A stretch of 32,018 nucleotides of DNA from Aeropyrum sp. (GTDB lineage Archaea > Thermoproteota > Thermoprotei_A > Sulfolobales > Acidilobaceae), in contig WAKF01000037.1 of NCBI GenBank assembly GCA_015523465.1, positions 1 through 32,018 on the forward strand, written 5' to 3'. Of the stretch, positions 16,302-24,199 are shown piece after piece. The position numbers and the translations under genes were made by a program. The notes beneath the pieces were generated by a model. The model did not search any database. It was not told where the DNA came from and worked only from the letters and a program-made list of their open reading frames with translations. Numbering within the stretch: position 1 is the first letter of the stretch; every line of letters starts with the position of its first letter.

Positions 16302-17343
16302 AGCTGTAAAGCTCCTTATAACACTCCTATTAATACTGATTGCATTAGTAGTTGTCTATAGCTTCTATAGCGCCCTCATTGATGCTGGATACGGAGTTGC
16401 CCCGGAAACATTGGCTGCGGCTCGTTCACTATCTGCAAGCTTAGCATTATTGATAATGCTTTCTATTAGATTTAGCACGCAACTATTGGTAGCACTTTCA
16501 ACTGCATACGTTCTTCTAGAGCTAACCCTTATCCCCACCCCTTCTCTAACTAGGATGACTGCGTTCACAATGTCACTCTACCTTTTAGCAAAAACTAGGG
16601 AAGGCCTCGATGTCAGAGGTTTAAAACCTCTCATAACATCCTCAACAGCATATATAATAGGAATATTAATAGGCGTCTCGTGTTTACTTGTACTCGGCTA
16701 TCTTATAAGTCTTCCACTCAACTTCCTTAGAGGCGACGTAGCTTTATTTTACAGCTATCTATCAGTTACGCGAGCTTTAAGCTTTATAGCCTTTATATCA
16801 CTCCTAGCCATAGTTTCACGCACTATAGTGTCCCTCGTCGAGTTAATAGCTGCTTTAAAATACCAGAATAGCTATTCCACTATGGCTATTGAAGGCTTCA
16901 TCAAAGATGAGAGTAGTGATTTAACTCGACCCTTAAGCAGAGCTGAAAGTCTAGGGTTATGGTTGGCTTCAACCATGATGTCGTTACTCGTAGTAACTTT
17001 AGCATATGAACTTCTCCAAGGAGGAAGGCCTCCTACATTAGCCGGTGCAATATTAACAGGTATAACATTGACGCTATTCATCGCCATCGGCAGGATTATA
17101 TTAGCTAGGTTAATGGCGGGAAACTGGGCCCCTATTACGATAGCATCGCTCGCAATAGGTTTAGCAATACTATCCATTTTAGGTCCCATGCCTCTCTACG
17201 AAGCAATAGGCATCGCTAGAAACTCCTACAAAGACCCTCTTTCGCCCATAGCAATGAAGGAGCTAGGACTAAACGTGGAGGAGGCACTGCATAACGCAGA
17301 AGTCCTAGCTAAGATACTAATTAAGTTATTCTGGGGAGGATAA
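16285..17343 (+). CDS. Polytopic membrane protein of MoxR operon (unknown function)
   Basis: 352 aa with about eight to nine predicted TM helices spread over the whole length, the first at about 9-31 and the last near 292-310 (ITIASLAIGLAILSILGPM). I do not recognise a named family. GTG 16285 lies inside the end of the DUF58 gene (17-nt overlap) with GGGAG upstream, so it belongs to the operon. It may be the membrane component that the MoxR/DUF58 pair acts on. That is inference from linkage. Confidence 0.7.
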   Translation: MRIENKAVKLLITLLLILIALVVVYSFYSALIDAGYGVAPETLAAARSLSASLALLIMLSIRFSTQLLVALSTAYVLLELTLIPTPSLTRMTAFTMSLYLLAKTREGLDVRGLKPLITSSTAYIIGILIGVSCLLVLGYLISLPLNFLRGDVALFYSYLSVTRALSFIAFISLLAIVSRTIVSLVELIAALKYQNSYSTMAIEGFIKDESSDLTRPLSRAESLGLWLASTMMSLLVVTLAYELLQGGRPPTLAGAILTGITLTLFIAIGRIILARLMAGNWAPITIASLAIGLAILSILGPMPLYEAIGIARNSYKDPLSPIAMKELGLNVEEALHNAEVLAKILIKLFWGG

Positions 17344-17405
17344 AATAGCAGCACCCTATAATAAACCCTTTGACAGCCATCTTTTTTGGAGGTTAGTGCG
17401 TAGCG
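17344..17405 (+). promoter_or_regulatory. Promoter and SD for the coiled-coil gene
   Basis: CTATAATAA at 17356-17364 is a good box A about 45 nt before TTG 17406, and GGAGG is at 17388-17392. The next gene therefore probably has its own transcript rather than belonging to the MoxR operon. Confidence 0.45.
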
Positions 17406-17984
17406 TTGACCAGCGGTAAGAAACTTGACGAATATTTGGGCCAAAGCCGAGGATCACGGCGATTGGGAGTCTCGTCAATAAGCTCTTCGGCCTCCGAGCT
17501 ACGAGAGGTTAAGGAGAGGCTTAAGGTTATAGAGGCTAAAGTTAGCCTGCTAGAAGATCTTTTAAGTGAAGCCTTAGAGACCCTTAAGTCGATAGAAGCT
17601 AAGCTTGAAAAAATAGAGAGGGCGTGGAAGCCTCAGAGATTTAGTAGTGGTAGAGGCCGCTTTTTCAAGGATCTGCTGGAAAAGGAAGGTGTTATACTTG
17701 CTAGTGACTCTAAACAAAAACTTGGAATAAGCCCTCAGAGAGCAGTGACATTAGCGAGGGAGTTTGGAGCTATAGTTTTAGACTTAGACGGTGATGCAGC
17801 TCTTATGACTGAAGACGCTTATAGAGAGTTCCTCGATAAACTATCTAGTGTGAAGACAAGTGACCCGGAGGAAGCTGCTAAAATGATGGGTAAGTACTCT
17901 AAGGTGTTTCTTCTCTTAAGAAGAAAAGGTGATGTTTACTATGACTCAAAGGGGAGAAGGTGGAGGTTAATTATAGAACCTTAA
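17406..17984 (+). CDS. Coiled-coil protein with possible winged-helix-like C-terminal domain
   Basis: 192 aa, not a family I can name. A Ser-rich N-terminus (about 1-30) is followed by a clear heptad coiled coil (about 30-75: LREVKERLKVIEAKVSLLED and so on). A basic linker (WKPQRFSSGRGRFF) leads to a compact domain (about 85-192). GISPQRAVTLAREFGAIVL looks like a helix-turn-helix, and the end (VFLLLRRKGDVYYDSKGRRW) looks like a beta wing. A dimeric nucleic-acid-binding or structural protein is a reasonable guess. It precedes a DUF424 gene by 43 nt. Start TTG 17406 lies 13 nt after GGAGG. Confidence 0.6.
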   Translation: MTSGKKLDEYLGQSRGSRRLGVSSISSSASELREVKERLKVIEAKVSLLEDLLSEALETLKSIEAKLEKIERAWKPQRFSSGRGRFFKDLLEKEGVILASDSKQKLGISPQRAVTLAREFGAIVLDLDGDAALMTEDAYREFLDKLSSVKTSDPEEAAKMMGKYSKVFLLLRRKGDVYYDSKGRRWRLIIEP

Positions 17985-18027
17985 ACTCTTCACACGCGAC
18001 TATACTAAACTGCGAAGACGGGTTTAG

Positions 18028-18351
18028 GTGGTTCTTGTGGGACTTTATTATGCTAGAATTATGATGACGCCTGAAGGGTTACTAATGGTAGCTATAGCTG
18101 ATGAGGAGGTTATAGACAAGGCTGTGAGAGATGAAGAGAGAGGGCTACAGATAATAGTTTCGCGTGAATTCTATGGAGAGAGAGTTATAGACGAGTTGGA
18201 GGCTATACGCCTTATAGAAGAGGCAGATGTTCTAGTATTAGCTGGTGACAGGATAGTGTCCAAGGCCATAGAACTAGGCTACGTACATCCGGACTCCATA
18301 CTAGAGGTCAAGGGCTTAAAGCACGTTCAAGTGTTTAAGTTCATGTACTAA
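18028..18351 (+). CDS. DUF424 family protein
   Basis: Small conserved archaeal protein, 107 aa, of unknown biochemical role (COG2412 type). Recognised from the order of blocks: YYARIMMTPEGLLMVAIADEE, then IVSREFYGERVIDELEAIRLI, then an alpha/beta turn ADVLVLAGDRIVSKAIELGYVHPDSIL, and a final strand block HVQVFKF. It probably forms an operon with the coiled-coil gene 43 nt upstream. GTG 18028 is used; GTG 18037 is also in frame. No catalytic residues are evident. Confidence 0.8.
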   Translation: MVLVGLYYARIMMTPEGLLMVAIADEEVIDKAVRDEERGLQIIVSREFYGERVIDELEAIRLIEEADVLVLAGDRIVSKAIELGYVHPDSILEVKGLKHVQVFKFMY

Positions 18352-18484
18352 ACCTAGCATTAACCGGGGCTTCTAGATTTCTAGATTCAAAGCACTTATA
18401 CGACCTTAGTACCTCGATTCTGCGTGTATTTGCATCATAGATATAGTCTCTGCAACCGATGGTAACGTAGCTTGGGGGCAGCGT
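18352..18484. promoter_or_regulatory. Promoter region of the etf operon with tandem 8-bp repeat
   Basis: 133 nt without a gene. A perfect tandem duplication TTCTAGAT TTCTAGAT occupies 18371-18386, each copy containing the palindrome TCTAGA. Downstream are two box A candidates, ACTTATAC (18394-18401) and a GATATAG-centred site (about 18440-18446). GGGGGC at 18474-18479 is the probable SD for TTG 18485. The repeat sits where an operator would lie for the first box. Confidence 0.4.
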
Positions 18485-19285
18485 TTGAGCGTTATAGCTG
18501 TCTTGGTTAAAGCATCCTTAAACCCTGACATGGTTAGAGCCGAGCCTGACGGCTCTATAGACGTGTCGGCAATACCATTGAAAATTTCGGATATTGATAG
18601 GAACGCTATAGAGGAGGCTGTGAGGCTTAAACAGAGGCTTGGATGGAAGCTGGTTACAGTCTCTGTAGTTACCTGGGGACCCGTAAGCGCTAGAATGAAG
18701 GACGTAAGGTTAGCGGTTCAAGAAAGCCTTGCAAAAGGCTCTGATGAAGCCATAGTAGTTGCAGACGATGCCTTAACTCCCGGCGATCAGACGCTTACTG
18801 CCAAAGCTATTAAGGCTGCGCTAGAAAGAAGTGGCATTAAGCCTCAACTGATCTTAGCCGGCGAAGCCACTATTGATGAGGTCACTAGCCAAGTACCGGG
18901 GAGACTTGCAGCCCTTTTAGGCTATAGTTACGTAAGCTTCGCAAGAAAACTTGAAGTTGAGGACGGCAAGGTAATAGCGGAGAGAGACCTAGAGGACTAT
19001 GTAGAAGTGGTTGAAGCTCCTCTACCTGCTGTAGTAAGCGTCACTCAAGAAATAAACGAGCCTAGACCGCCTACGCTTCTTCAAATAAGAAGAGCGTCTA
19101 GAAAACCGATAAAGACCTTTGGTCTCCGTGAATTAGGTGATATAGGTAAACCGTCAAGGAAGCTCCTCGAGATTAAGGCTATACAGGCTAGGAGAAAGCA
19201 AGTTATTATTGAAGGCGAGACCCTAGAAGAAATAGCTGAGAAGCTTATAGAAGCGCTGGCTAAGGAGGGAGTCTTGCAGTTATAG
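18485..19285 (+). CDS. etfB: Electron transfer flavoprotein beta subunit
   Basis: Beta subunit of the FAD-containing electron transfer flavoprotein, 266 aa. With EtfA it carries electrons from acyl-CoA dehydrogenases or NADH-linked partners to quinone or ferredoxin. Visible blocks: ISDIDRNAIEEAVRLK near residue 34 (the usual N-P-x-D/D-x-x-A-x-E-x-A pattern), and GSDEAIVVADDAL...GDQTLTAKAIKAAL at about 88-118, the AMP/FAD-binding region. LILAGEATIDEVTSQVPGRLAALLGYSYVS and then PAVVSVTQEINEPRPPTL follow, with the family's recognition-loop surroundings. Start TTG 18485. It lies directly upstream of etfA. Confidence 0.93.
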   Translation: MSVIAVLVKASLNPDMVRAEPDGSIDVSAIPLKISDIDRNAIEEAVRLKQRLGWKLVTVSVVTWGPVSARMKDVRLAVQESLAKGSDEAIVVADDALTPGDQTLTAKAIKAALERSGIKPQLILAGEATIDEVTSQVPGRLAALLGYSYVSFARKLEVEDGKVIAERDLEDYVEVVEAPLPAVVSVTQEINEPRPPTLLQIRRASRKPIKTFGLRELGDIGKPSRKLLEIKAIQARRKQVIIEGETLEEIAEKLIEALAKEGVLQL

Positions 19286-19298
19286 GGGGGTGTTAGAA

Positions 19299-20219
19299 GT
19301 GAAGGTCCTAGCTATAGCATATGAAGTTAAAGATGCTGGAGAACTAGCGAAAGCTGTTAAAGAATTTAACGGTGAGGCGGACATACTCGCAGTAAGCCGA
19401 GCGGCGGAGCAGGTAAATGAGGTTGCTCGGTACTCTAAGCGGGTCTATAGACTAGCTTCTAAGAGCCCCTATGCTATCTACAAGGCCCTTGAAAACCTTG
19501 TTGAGAGGGGAGGATATCAGCTTTTAATAGCAGAGGGATATCGCAACCTGCGAGATGCTCTTTCACGGCTCGCAGGTAGTCTAGACTTGCCTATGATCAC
19601 AGATGCATACACGATAAGAATTCTAGATGGAGAGAAGGTCCTCGTGGAAAGAGGTTTCCTAAGCGAAAGAGCTAAAATGAAAGTTGAAGTTCCGCTACCT
19701 GCCATAGTATTATTTATACCAAGATTTACTGAGCCTTTAGAGCCTGGGGAGGAAGGCGAGGTAATAGAACTAGCTCCCACTGAAGGACCTGAAAAAGTGT
19801 TAGACGTAAAGCCCAAGGCTATGGGTGACGTCAACCTTGAGGAGGCAGATATAATCGTAGGGGTGGGTAGGGGGTTTAAGGCTAAGGAGGACCTGCATCT
19901 TGCATTTGAACTCGCAGAACTCCTTGGAGGCCAGGTGGGTTGTACTAGGCCTATAGCTGCAGATCTGAAATGGCTCAGCGAGGATAGATGGATAGGGATC
20001 AGTGGTAAACGCGTCGCACCGAAACTCTATATAGCTATAGGGATCAGTGGTAGCCCCCAGCATATGTCTGGGGTGCAAAATGCTAAGATAATAGTAGCTA
20101 TTAACAAGGATAAAAGCGCTCCTATCTTTAAACAGGCAGATTACGGTGTAGTAGCCGACCTCTACCAGTTCGTGCCAATACTTATACAGAAGCTAAAAGA
20201 GAAGAAGGCTAAAGGCTAG
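19299..20219 (+). CDS. etfA: Electron transfer flavoprotein alpha subunit
   Basis: Alpha subunit of ETF, 306 aa from GTG 19299. The C-terminal FAD-binding domain is clear: VGCTRPIAADLKWL, then KRVAPKLYIAIGISGSPQHM (the conserved SGAIQH-type block), then KIIVAINKDKSAPIFKQADYGVVADLYQ. The N-terminal half is the variable Rossmann-like domain. An in-frame GTG at 19290 would add three residues. GTG 19299 is preferred because GGGGGTG (19286-19292) sits six nucleotides before it. It follows etfB by 13 nt. No fixC or fixX gene follows, in contrast to the usual archaeal bifurcating ETF operon. Confidence 0.93.
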   Translation: MKVLAIAYEVKDAGELAKAVKEFNGEADILAVSRAAEQVNEVARYSKRVYRLASKSPYAIYKALENLVERGGYQLLIAEGYRNLRDALSRLAGSLDLPMITDAYTIRILDGEKVLVERGFLSERAKMKVEVPLPAIVLFIPRFTEPLEPGEEGEVIELAPTEGPEKVLDVKPKAMGDVNLEEADIIVGVGRGFKAKEDLHLAFELAELLGGQVGCTRPIAADLKWLSEDRWIGISGKRVAPKLYIAIGISGSPQHMSGVQNAKIIVAINKDKSAPIFKQADYGVVADLYQFVPILIQKLKEKKAKG

Positions 20220-20275
20220 AACTTAGCATATCCCCCTCAAAAAACTCTGCTTTGAAAGGATTCAGGGTGCATGGA

Positions 20276-21415
20276 ATGGCTGTGGAGAAGGTAGTAGTTA
20301 TCCCTGAAGAGCCTATAATGGGCGTTACTTTAGGCCTCACATTAATCTTACTTTTGGTATTAACTCTTCCTTTCAAAGTCAGAATAGTTGAGGAAAACCT
20401 TGAAGTATTCTTTTTCGTAATGGGGCTCCTTGCTGTAGGACTAAATTTCTACTATGGTATAATCCCTGGCTTCGAAGAGCTGATTTCACTATTCAAGACT
20501 GCATTCACAACACCACTAGCCATAGCACATGTAGCAGGCATACCGATTGGGATAGTGCAAGCGGTAATATTCTTTGGACTCCTCTTTTACTACTTCCATA
20601 GACACATATATACTGTTATAGGTAAGGCCATAGCAGTCTTAGGGATCCCGATATTTGCCTTCAGCTTGTCACTAACATTGGGGCTAACTTCGAGCATTAT
20701 CTCAGTCATAGTAGCCTCCGTAATACTCTCCGAGGTCCTAGCAGCAATTAAAGTTGATAAAGAGACTAAGGTTAAACTTGCAGTGTACGCATGCTTCTCA
20801 TTAGGGTTAGGAGCTGCATTAACGCCTATAGGAGAACCCCTCTCAACAATAGCAGTATCAAAGCTAAACGCTCCCTTTGATTACCTTTTAAGGCTTTTGG
20901 GAGCCTATGTTATACCAGGCGTTATAATTTCTTCTCTAGCTGCAGCCTTAGCGGCTAGGAAAGCTGTAGGGCGAGGAAAGAGCATTGAGATCGATCTCAC
21001 CTATGAGGAGACGCTAAGAGGAGTGCTAGAAAGAGGTTTCAAAGTATTTCTTTTCGTAGCCGCCCTTGAACTATTGGGAGCGTCTTTCGAGCCTATGGTT
21101 AAGTGGTACTTTTCGAAGCTACCCAGTTGGGGTTTATACTGGATCAACACTGTATCGGCAGTTCTCGATAATGCAACCCTGACAGCGGCAGAGATTAGTC
21201 CTTTCCTAACAGAAGAGCAGATAAGAAGCGCCTTAATGTCACTATTGATAAGTGGCGGCATGTTAATACCTGGAAATATACCTAACATAGTATCTGCTAG
21301 CAGACTGAAGATAAGCAGCGGCGAGTGGGCTAGGGTGGGTATACCTTTTGGCGTATTACTTTTACTAGCCTATTTCATAGTGATAGAGGTCTTGGGAATA
21401 CACATAACTTTTTAA
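20276..21415 (+). CDS. DUF1646 family membrane transporter (putative cation/ion transporter)
   Basis: Polytopic membrane protein, 379 aa from ATG 20276, with about ten to eleven TM helices. It resembles the DUF1646 branch of the ion transporter superfamily. LPFKVRIVEENLEVFFF is near the N-terminus, a re-entrant-like segment with LTPIGEPLSTIA is near the middle, and a symmetrical one, WINTVSAVLDNATLTAAEISPF followed by GGMLIPGNIPNIV, is near the C-terminus. Those helix breaks are the usual substrate sites of NhaD/ArsB-like carriers. The substrate (Na+, H+ or an anion) is unproven. An in-frame TTG at 20252 lacks an SD, whereas AGGGTG (20264-20269) precedes ATG 20276. Located between etfA and a universal stress gene. 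Confidence 0.75.
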   Translation: MAVEKVVVIPEEPIMGVTLGLTLILLLVLTLPFKVRIVEENLEVFFFVMGLLAVGLNFYYGIIPGFEELISLFKTAFTTPLAIAHVAGIPIGIVQAVIFFGLLFYYFHRHIYTVIGKAIAVLGIPIFAFSLSLTLGLTSSIISVIVASVILSEVLAAIKVDKETKVKLAVYACFSLGLGAALTPIGEPLSTIAVSKLNAPFDYLLRLLGAYVIPGVIISSLAAALAARKAVGRGKSIEIDLTYEETLRGVLERGFKVFLFVAALELLGASFEPMVKWYFSKLPSWGLYWINTVSAVLDNATLTAAEISPFLTEEQIRSALMSLLISGGMLIPGNIPNIVSASRLKISSGEWARVGIPFGVLLLLAYFIVIEVLGIHITF

Positions 21416-21445
21416 CTATACTACCAGGCGTAAGGGTGACGCTTA

Positions 21446-22318
21446 TTGGGCGGCTCAGAGCCGCTAAGTAAAGTTCTTATACCTGTCGACTTGAGTAAGT
21501 CGTCTGATGCCCTAATAAGGTATGTAGCTACTATAAAAAAGCCTAAGTTCGATATAGTTCTTTTTCATGCCATAGAGGAATCTATAGTACTGCATGCAGG
21601 GGGAGGCTATGATGTTACGGGTTTAATAAGATGGCTTGAAGATAGAGCTAAAGCAAAGATAGAGGAGTTTAAGAATCTACTCGAGGAGGCCGGATTTAGG
21701 GTCGAAGTTTATCCTGAGATGCCTGTGGCGGATCCCGGAGGAATTATACCTGAAGTAGCCGCCTCTATCAATGCTACAGAAATATTCATCGCTAGTAAAG
21801 GTATGGGTTTAGCTAGGGTTATACCTTTAGGGTCTACTATCAACGCGGTAGTAAAGCTCTCTAGAGTCCCTGTAGTTAGGTTTAAGGTGTTTCACGACAA
21901 GAAAAGAGATGAAGCCTCCATCCTAGGAGGTAGAGAGCCCTTCTCTAAAATACTAGTCGGTGTTGACGTGAACGTGTCTAAAGAGATGATCGAGTACTCT
22001 GTTCGCCTCGCCTCAAAGGTTGGGGGTAAAGTTGTATATACGCATGTAATAGAGCATGGAGAGTCCCCTCCGCCACAGGTTAAAAATGCGTTTAGACTAG
22101 CGGATAAGCTAACTTCAACCCTCAGCGTTGACTCGGAGTTCATAGTCGTTAGCGGTCACCCGCCTAAGGTCCTGCTGCAGCTTGCCTCGCATCTAGAAGT
22201 TACGTCTATTCTAGTCGGTAGAACTGTTACTAAAACCCTCGGCGAGATAATCCTAGGAAGTACTCTCGATAAGCTGCTAAAGACCTCGCAGCTCCCCTTA
22301 ATAGTATACCCTCTTTAA
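21446..22318 (+). CDS. Tandem universal stress protein (two UspA domains)
   Basis: 290 aa, two UspA domains in one chain (about 7-150 and 165-290). The first opens with KVLIPVDLSKSSDALI and carries the nucleotide-binding loop region SKGMGLARVIPLGSTINAVV. The second opens with KILVGVDVNVSKEMI and carries VGRTVTKTLGEIILGSTLDKLL, a good G-x2-G-x9-G(S/T)-type ATP-binding end. The second domain therefore probably binds ATP and the first is slightly degenerate. TTG 21446 follows GGGTGA (21434-21439). It begins 30 nt after the DUF1646 gene, so co-transcription is likely, and USPs are often regulators of adjacent transporters. Confidence 0.88.
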   Translation: MGGSEPLSKVLIPVDLSKSSDALIRYVATIKKPKFDIVLFHAIEESIVLHAGGGYDVTGLIRWLEDRAKAKIEEFKNLLEEAGFRVEVYPEMPVADPGGIIPEVAASINATEIFIASKGMGLARVIPLGSTINAVVKLSRVPVVRFKVFHDKKRDEASILGGREPFSKILVGVDVNVSKEMIEYSVRLASKVGGKVVYTHVIEHGESPPPQVKNAFRLADKLTSTLSVDSEFIVVSGHPPKVLLQLASHLEVTSILVGRTVTKTLGEIILGSTLDKLLKTSQLPLIVYPL

Positions 22319-23514
22319 CGCTTAAATCCATCCTTATCTAACTTTAGAAACGCTCCTTTAAGGTAATCGAGGTGTTCCTCGCCTCTCAGAGTATGATCAG
22401 GGCCTGCTCCCCTAAGAGACCCAAATAATCTATATCTCCACCTTTTGGCTGTAATCACCTCGTTTACCAGTTTTAGGAACATATCTCTCTTCATGAAGTA
22501 ACTACAACTGCTCAGGTAGACTATAGAGTTGGGTGACGCCCTATTCAGCGACCACAGATAGGACCTGCGGTATGCTCTTAACCCTTTCCTAATAGACTCG
22601 CTGTCGCCGCTTTGTATGAATGCTGGAGGATCTACTATTACCACGTCGAATGCATTCTCTTCCACATCACCTTCAATTTCCCAAACACTCTTATTTATAA
22701 CCCTATAATTGTTTAACCCATTCAATCTAAGATTTCTTACTAGCACTGCAGCAGCCTTAGGGTCTTCCTCAATAAAGACTACTTGTCGGGCACCAGCTAA
22801 TGCTGCATGAATGCCAAAGGCTCCGGTATAAGAGAATACGTCTAAAACTCTCTCACCGCCATTCACGTATCTTGATAATTCTAGCCTGTTAGGCCTCTGG
22901 TCAAGGAAGAAACCCGTCTTCTGCCCTTCAACCACGTTAACGTAGAACCTAGCGGAACCCTCTGTTATCACAACTTCACTCTTACCTCCCCTAAGCCACC
23001 TCCTCCTAGGCTCCAATCCTATGTCAAGACGACTCCTCTGAGTACTCTTCTCGTATACGTGCTTAACACCTAGCTCCCTCGAAAGAAAACCCACTACAAC
23101 CCCCAAATGACGGTCTATAGCAGGACTGCTAGACTGGATCACTGCTACATCAGAATACACATCAACTATAAGGCCTGAAATCATATCGCCATCACTATTT
23201 ACTAGTCTAAAACTATCAAAGGAGCGCAATATCCCAGAGGCTTCTCTAGCTTTTAAGGCTTCTCCTAACAGGTCCTCTAACGCCTCTATAGCCGAGGAGT
23301 GAAAGCACTCGCCCTGGTAAAACACTCTCACAGCAACAGGGGTACCCTCCTCCCATACCCCACATGCTATTATTTCGCCTTTGGAGGATTCCAGCTCTAC
23401 TAAATCGCCCGCCTTGAGGGGGGTTAAGGGCTTAACCCACTTATTATAAATGATGGAAGAGCCCCTTAACGCCTTCTCTTCCCCTTCACCTCTAACTCTA
23501 GCCTTTCCCGGCAA
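22315..23514 (-). CDS. RlmI/RlmK-type class I SAM-dependent 23S rRNA methyltransferase
   Basis: Predicted rRNA cytosine-C5 methyltransferase, 399 aa. The N-terminal PUA-like domain (about 1-75) is followed by an EEHE-like middle domain and a Rossmann SAM domain. FYVNVVEGQKTGFFLDQRPNR and LDVFSYTGAFGIHAALAGA (motif I) are diagnostic for COG1092. The catalytic motifs are VDPPAF and SSCSYFM, the latter with the nucleophilic cysteine. The open frame extends to ATG 23541, but TTG 23514 is preferred. It has GGAGG at 23521-23525 six nucleotides upstream, and the protein then starts as RlmI does. It overlaps the upstream DtxR-like gene by 17 nt and convergently meets the USP gene. The target nucleotide in archaea is inferred. 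Confidence 0.88.
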   Translation of the reverse strand: MPGKARVRGEGEEKALRGSSIIYNKWVKPLTPLKAGDLVELESSKGEIIACGVWEEGTPVAVRVFYQGECFHSSAIEALEDLLGEALKAREASGILRSFDSFRLVNSDGDMISGLIVDVYSDVAVIQSSSPAIDRHLGVVVGFLSRELGVKHVYEKSTQRSRLDIGLEPRRRWLRGGKSEVVITEGSARFYVNVVEGQKTGFFLDQRPNRLELSRYVNGGERVLDVFSYTGAFGIHAALAGARQVVFIEEDPKAAAVLVRNLRLNGLNNYRVINKSVWEIEGDVEENAFDVVIVDPPAFIQSGDSESIRKGLRAYRRSYLWSLNRASPNSIVYLSSCSYFMKRDMFLKLVNEVITAKRWRYRLFGSLRGAGPDHTLRGEEHLDYLKGAFLKLDKDGFKR

Positions 23515-24004
23515 CCTTAGCCTCCTGGAATGATATTCCACAGCAGAGGGCTATCTCTAAAGCCCTTTCCGGCTTAAGGTCGCGTGGGTGTATTATGGGT
23601 CTATTGTGGGGGCATACCTTAGGTCTCCCTAGCGCATTATATATCTCTTCAGCGCTCTCCATGTCTAGGTTCTCGGCTAGCTTACCCGCTAGCTTTTTAC
23701 ATATATCAATCCTCAGCCCCATTTTATACAACATTACTTCTAGTATAGCGGCCTTCCATAGATGTTCTGCGAGCAGCTTAAACCCTCTCTCCGTAAGCTT
23801 TACGCCAACATTATCCTCAACTTTAAGAAGACCTTTACCTTCAAGCCTCCTACACATTATGCTTACTGTAGAGACTGTTATCCCCAGAGTCTTAGCTATA
23901 TCGCTAAACCTGGCATAACGGTTACTATGAGGAAGCCCTCCACATACAAATACTGCTTTTAAATAGTCTATCATGCGGCCTGTATACTTAGTCTTATCTC
24001 TCAA
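23498..24004 (-). CDS. DtxR/MntR family metal-dependent transcriptional regulator
   Basis: 168 aa from TTG 24004. The winged helix-turn-helix (about 25-70: ARFSDIAKTLGITVSTVSIMCRRLEGKGLL) is followed by a dimerisation/metal-binding domain. That domain contains WKAAILEVMLYKMGLRIDICKKLA and GRPKVCPHNRPI, the CPHGxPI-type block characteristic of DtxR proteins. It probably senses Mn or Fe and represses uptake genes. An ATG at 24022 is in frame. However, the only good box A (TATATAAT, minus strand 24034-24027) would start transcription near 24005, so TTG 24004, leaderless or nearly so, is preferred. Co-transcribed with the rRNA methyltransferase downstream. Confidence 0.82.
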   Translation of the reverse strand: MRDKTKYTGRMIDYLKAVFVCGGLPHSNRYARFSDIAKTLGITVSTVSIMCRRLEGKGLLKVEDNVGVKLTERGFKLLAEHLWKAAILEVMLYKMGLRIDICKKLAGKLAENLDMESAEEIYNALGRPKVCPHNRPIIHPRDLKPERALEIALCCGISFQEAKVAGKG

Positions 24005-24199
24005 CGCCCCCCACCCATCCATATTTATTATATACTAAGCCCGCTTTCTAATAGAAACCAGTGTTTAACAGCGTTTAAATTTTAATGAGGACTGGGAATA
24101 TTAAGTAGGGTTGAGGCGATAGTGAAAGCGTTAAGATGCAATTTAAGAAGAAATTTATTGATAAAAAGCATATTGTGAGAAGGGAAACAAGGCCGAGAG
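24005..24199. promoter_or_regulatory. Intergenic region with the DtxR-like gene promoter
   Basis: The minus strand reads TATATAAT at 24034-24027, a near-ideal crenarchaeal box A. The rest, to the end of the ESCRT-III gene at 24200, is AT-rich. It holds no open frame with a recognisable product and no tRNA-like fold that I could see. Confidence 0.55.

Noticed and set aside
17406-18351. Toxin-antitoxin pair
   Set aside because: The second gene matches DUF424, a conserved house-keeping family, and the first is too large and coiled-coil-rich for an antitoxin.
23595-23918. 107-codon plus-strand frame opposite the DtxR-like gene
   Set aside because: It is antisense to a clear winged-helix regulator; low-complexity Ser/Leu content indicates a shadow.
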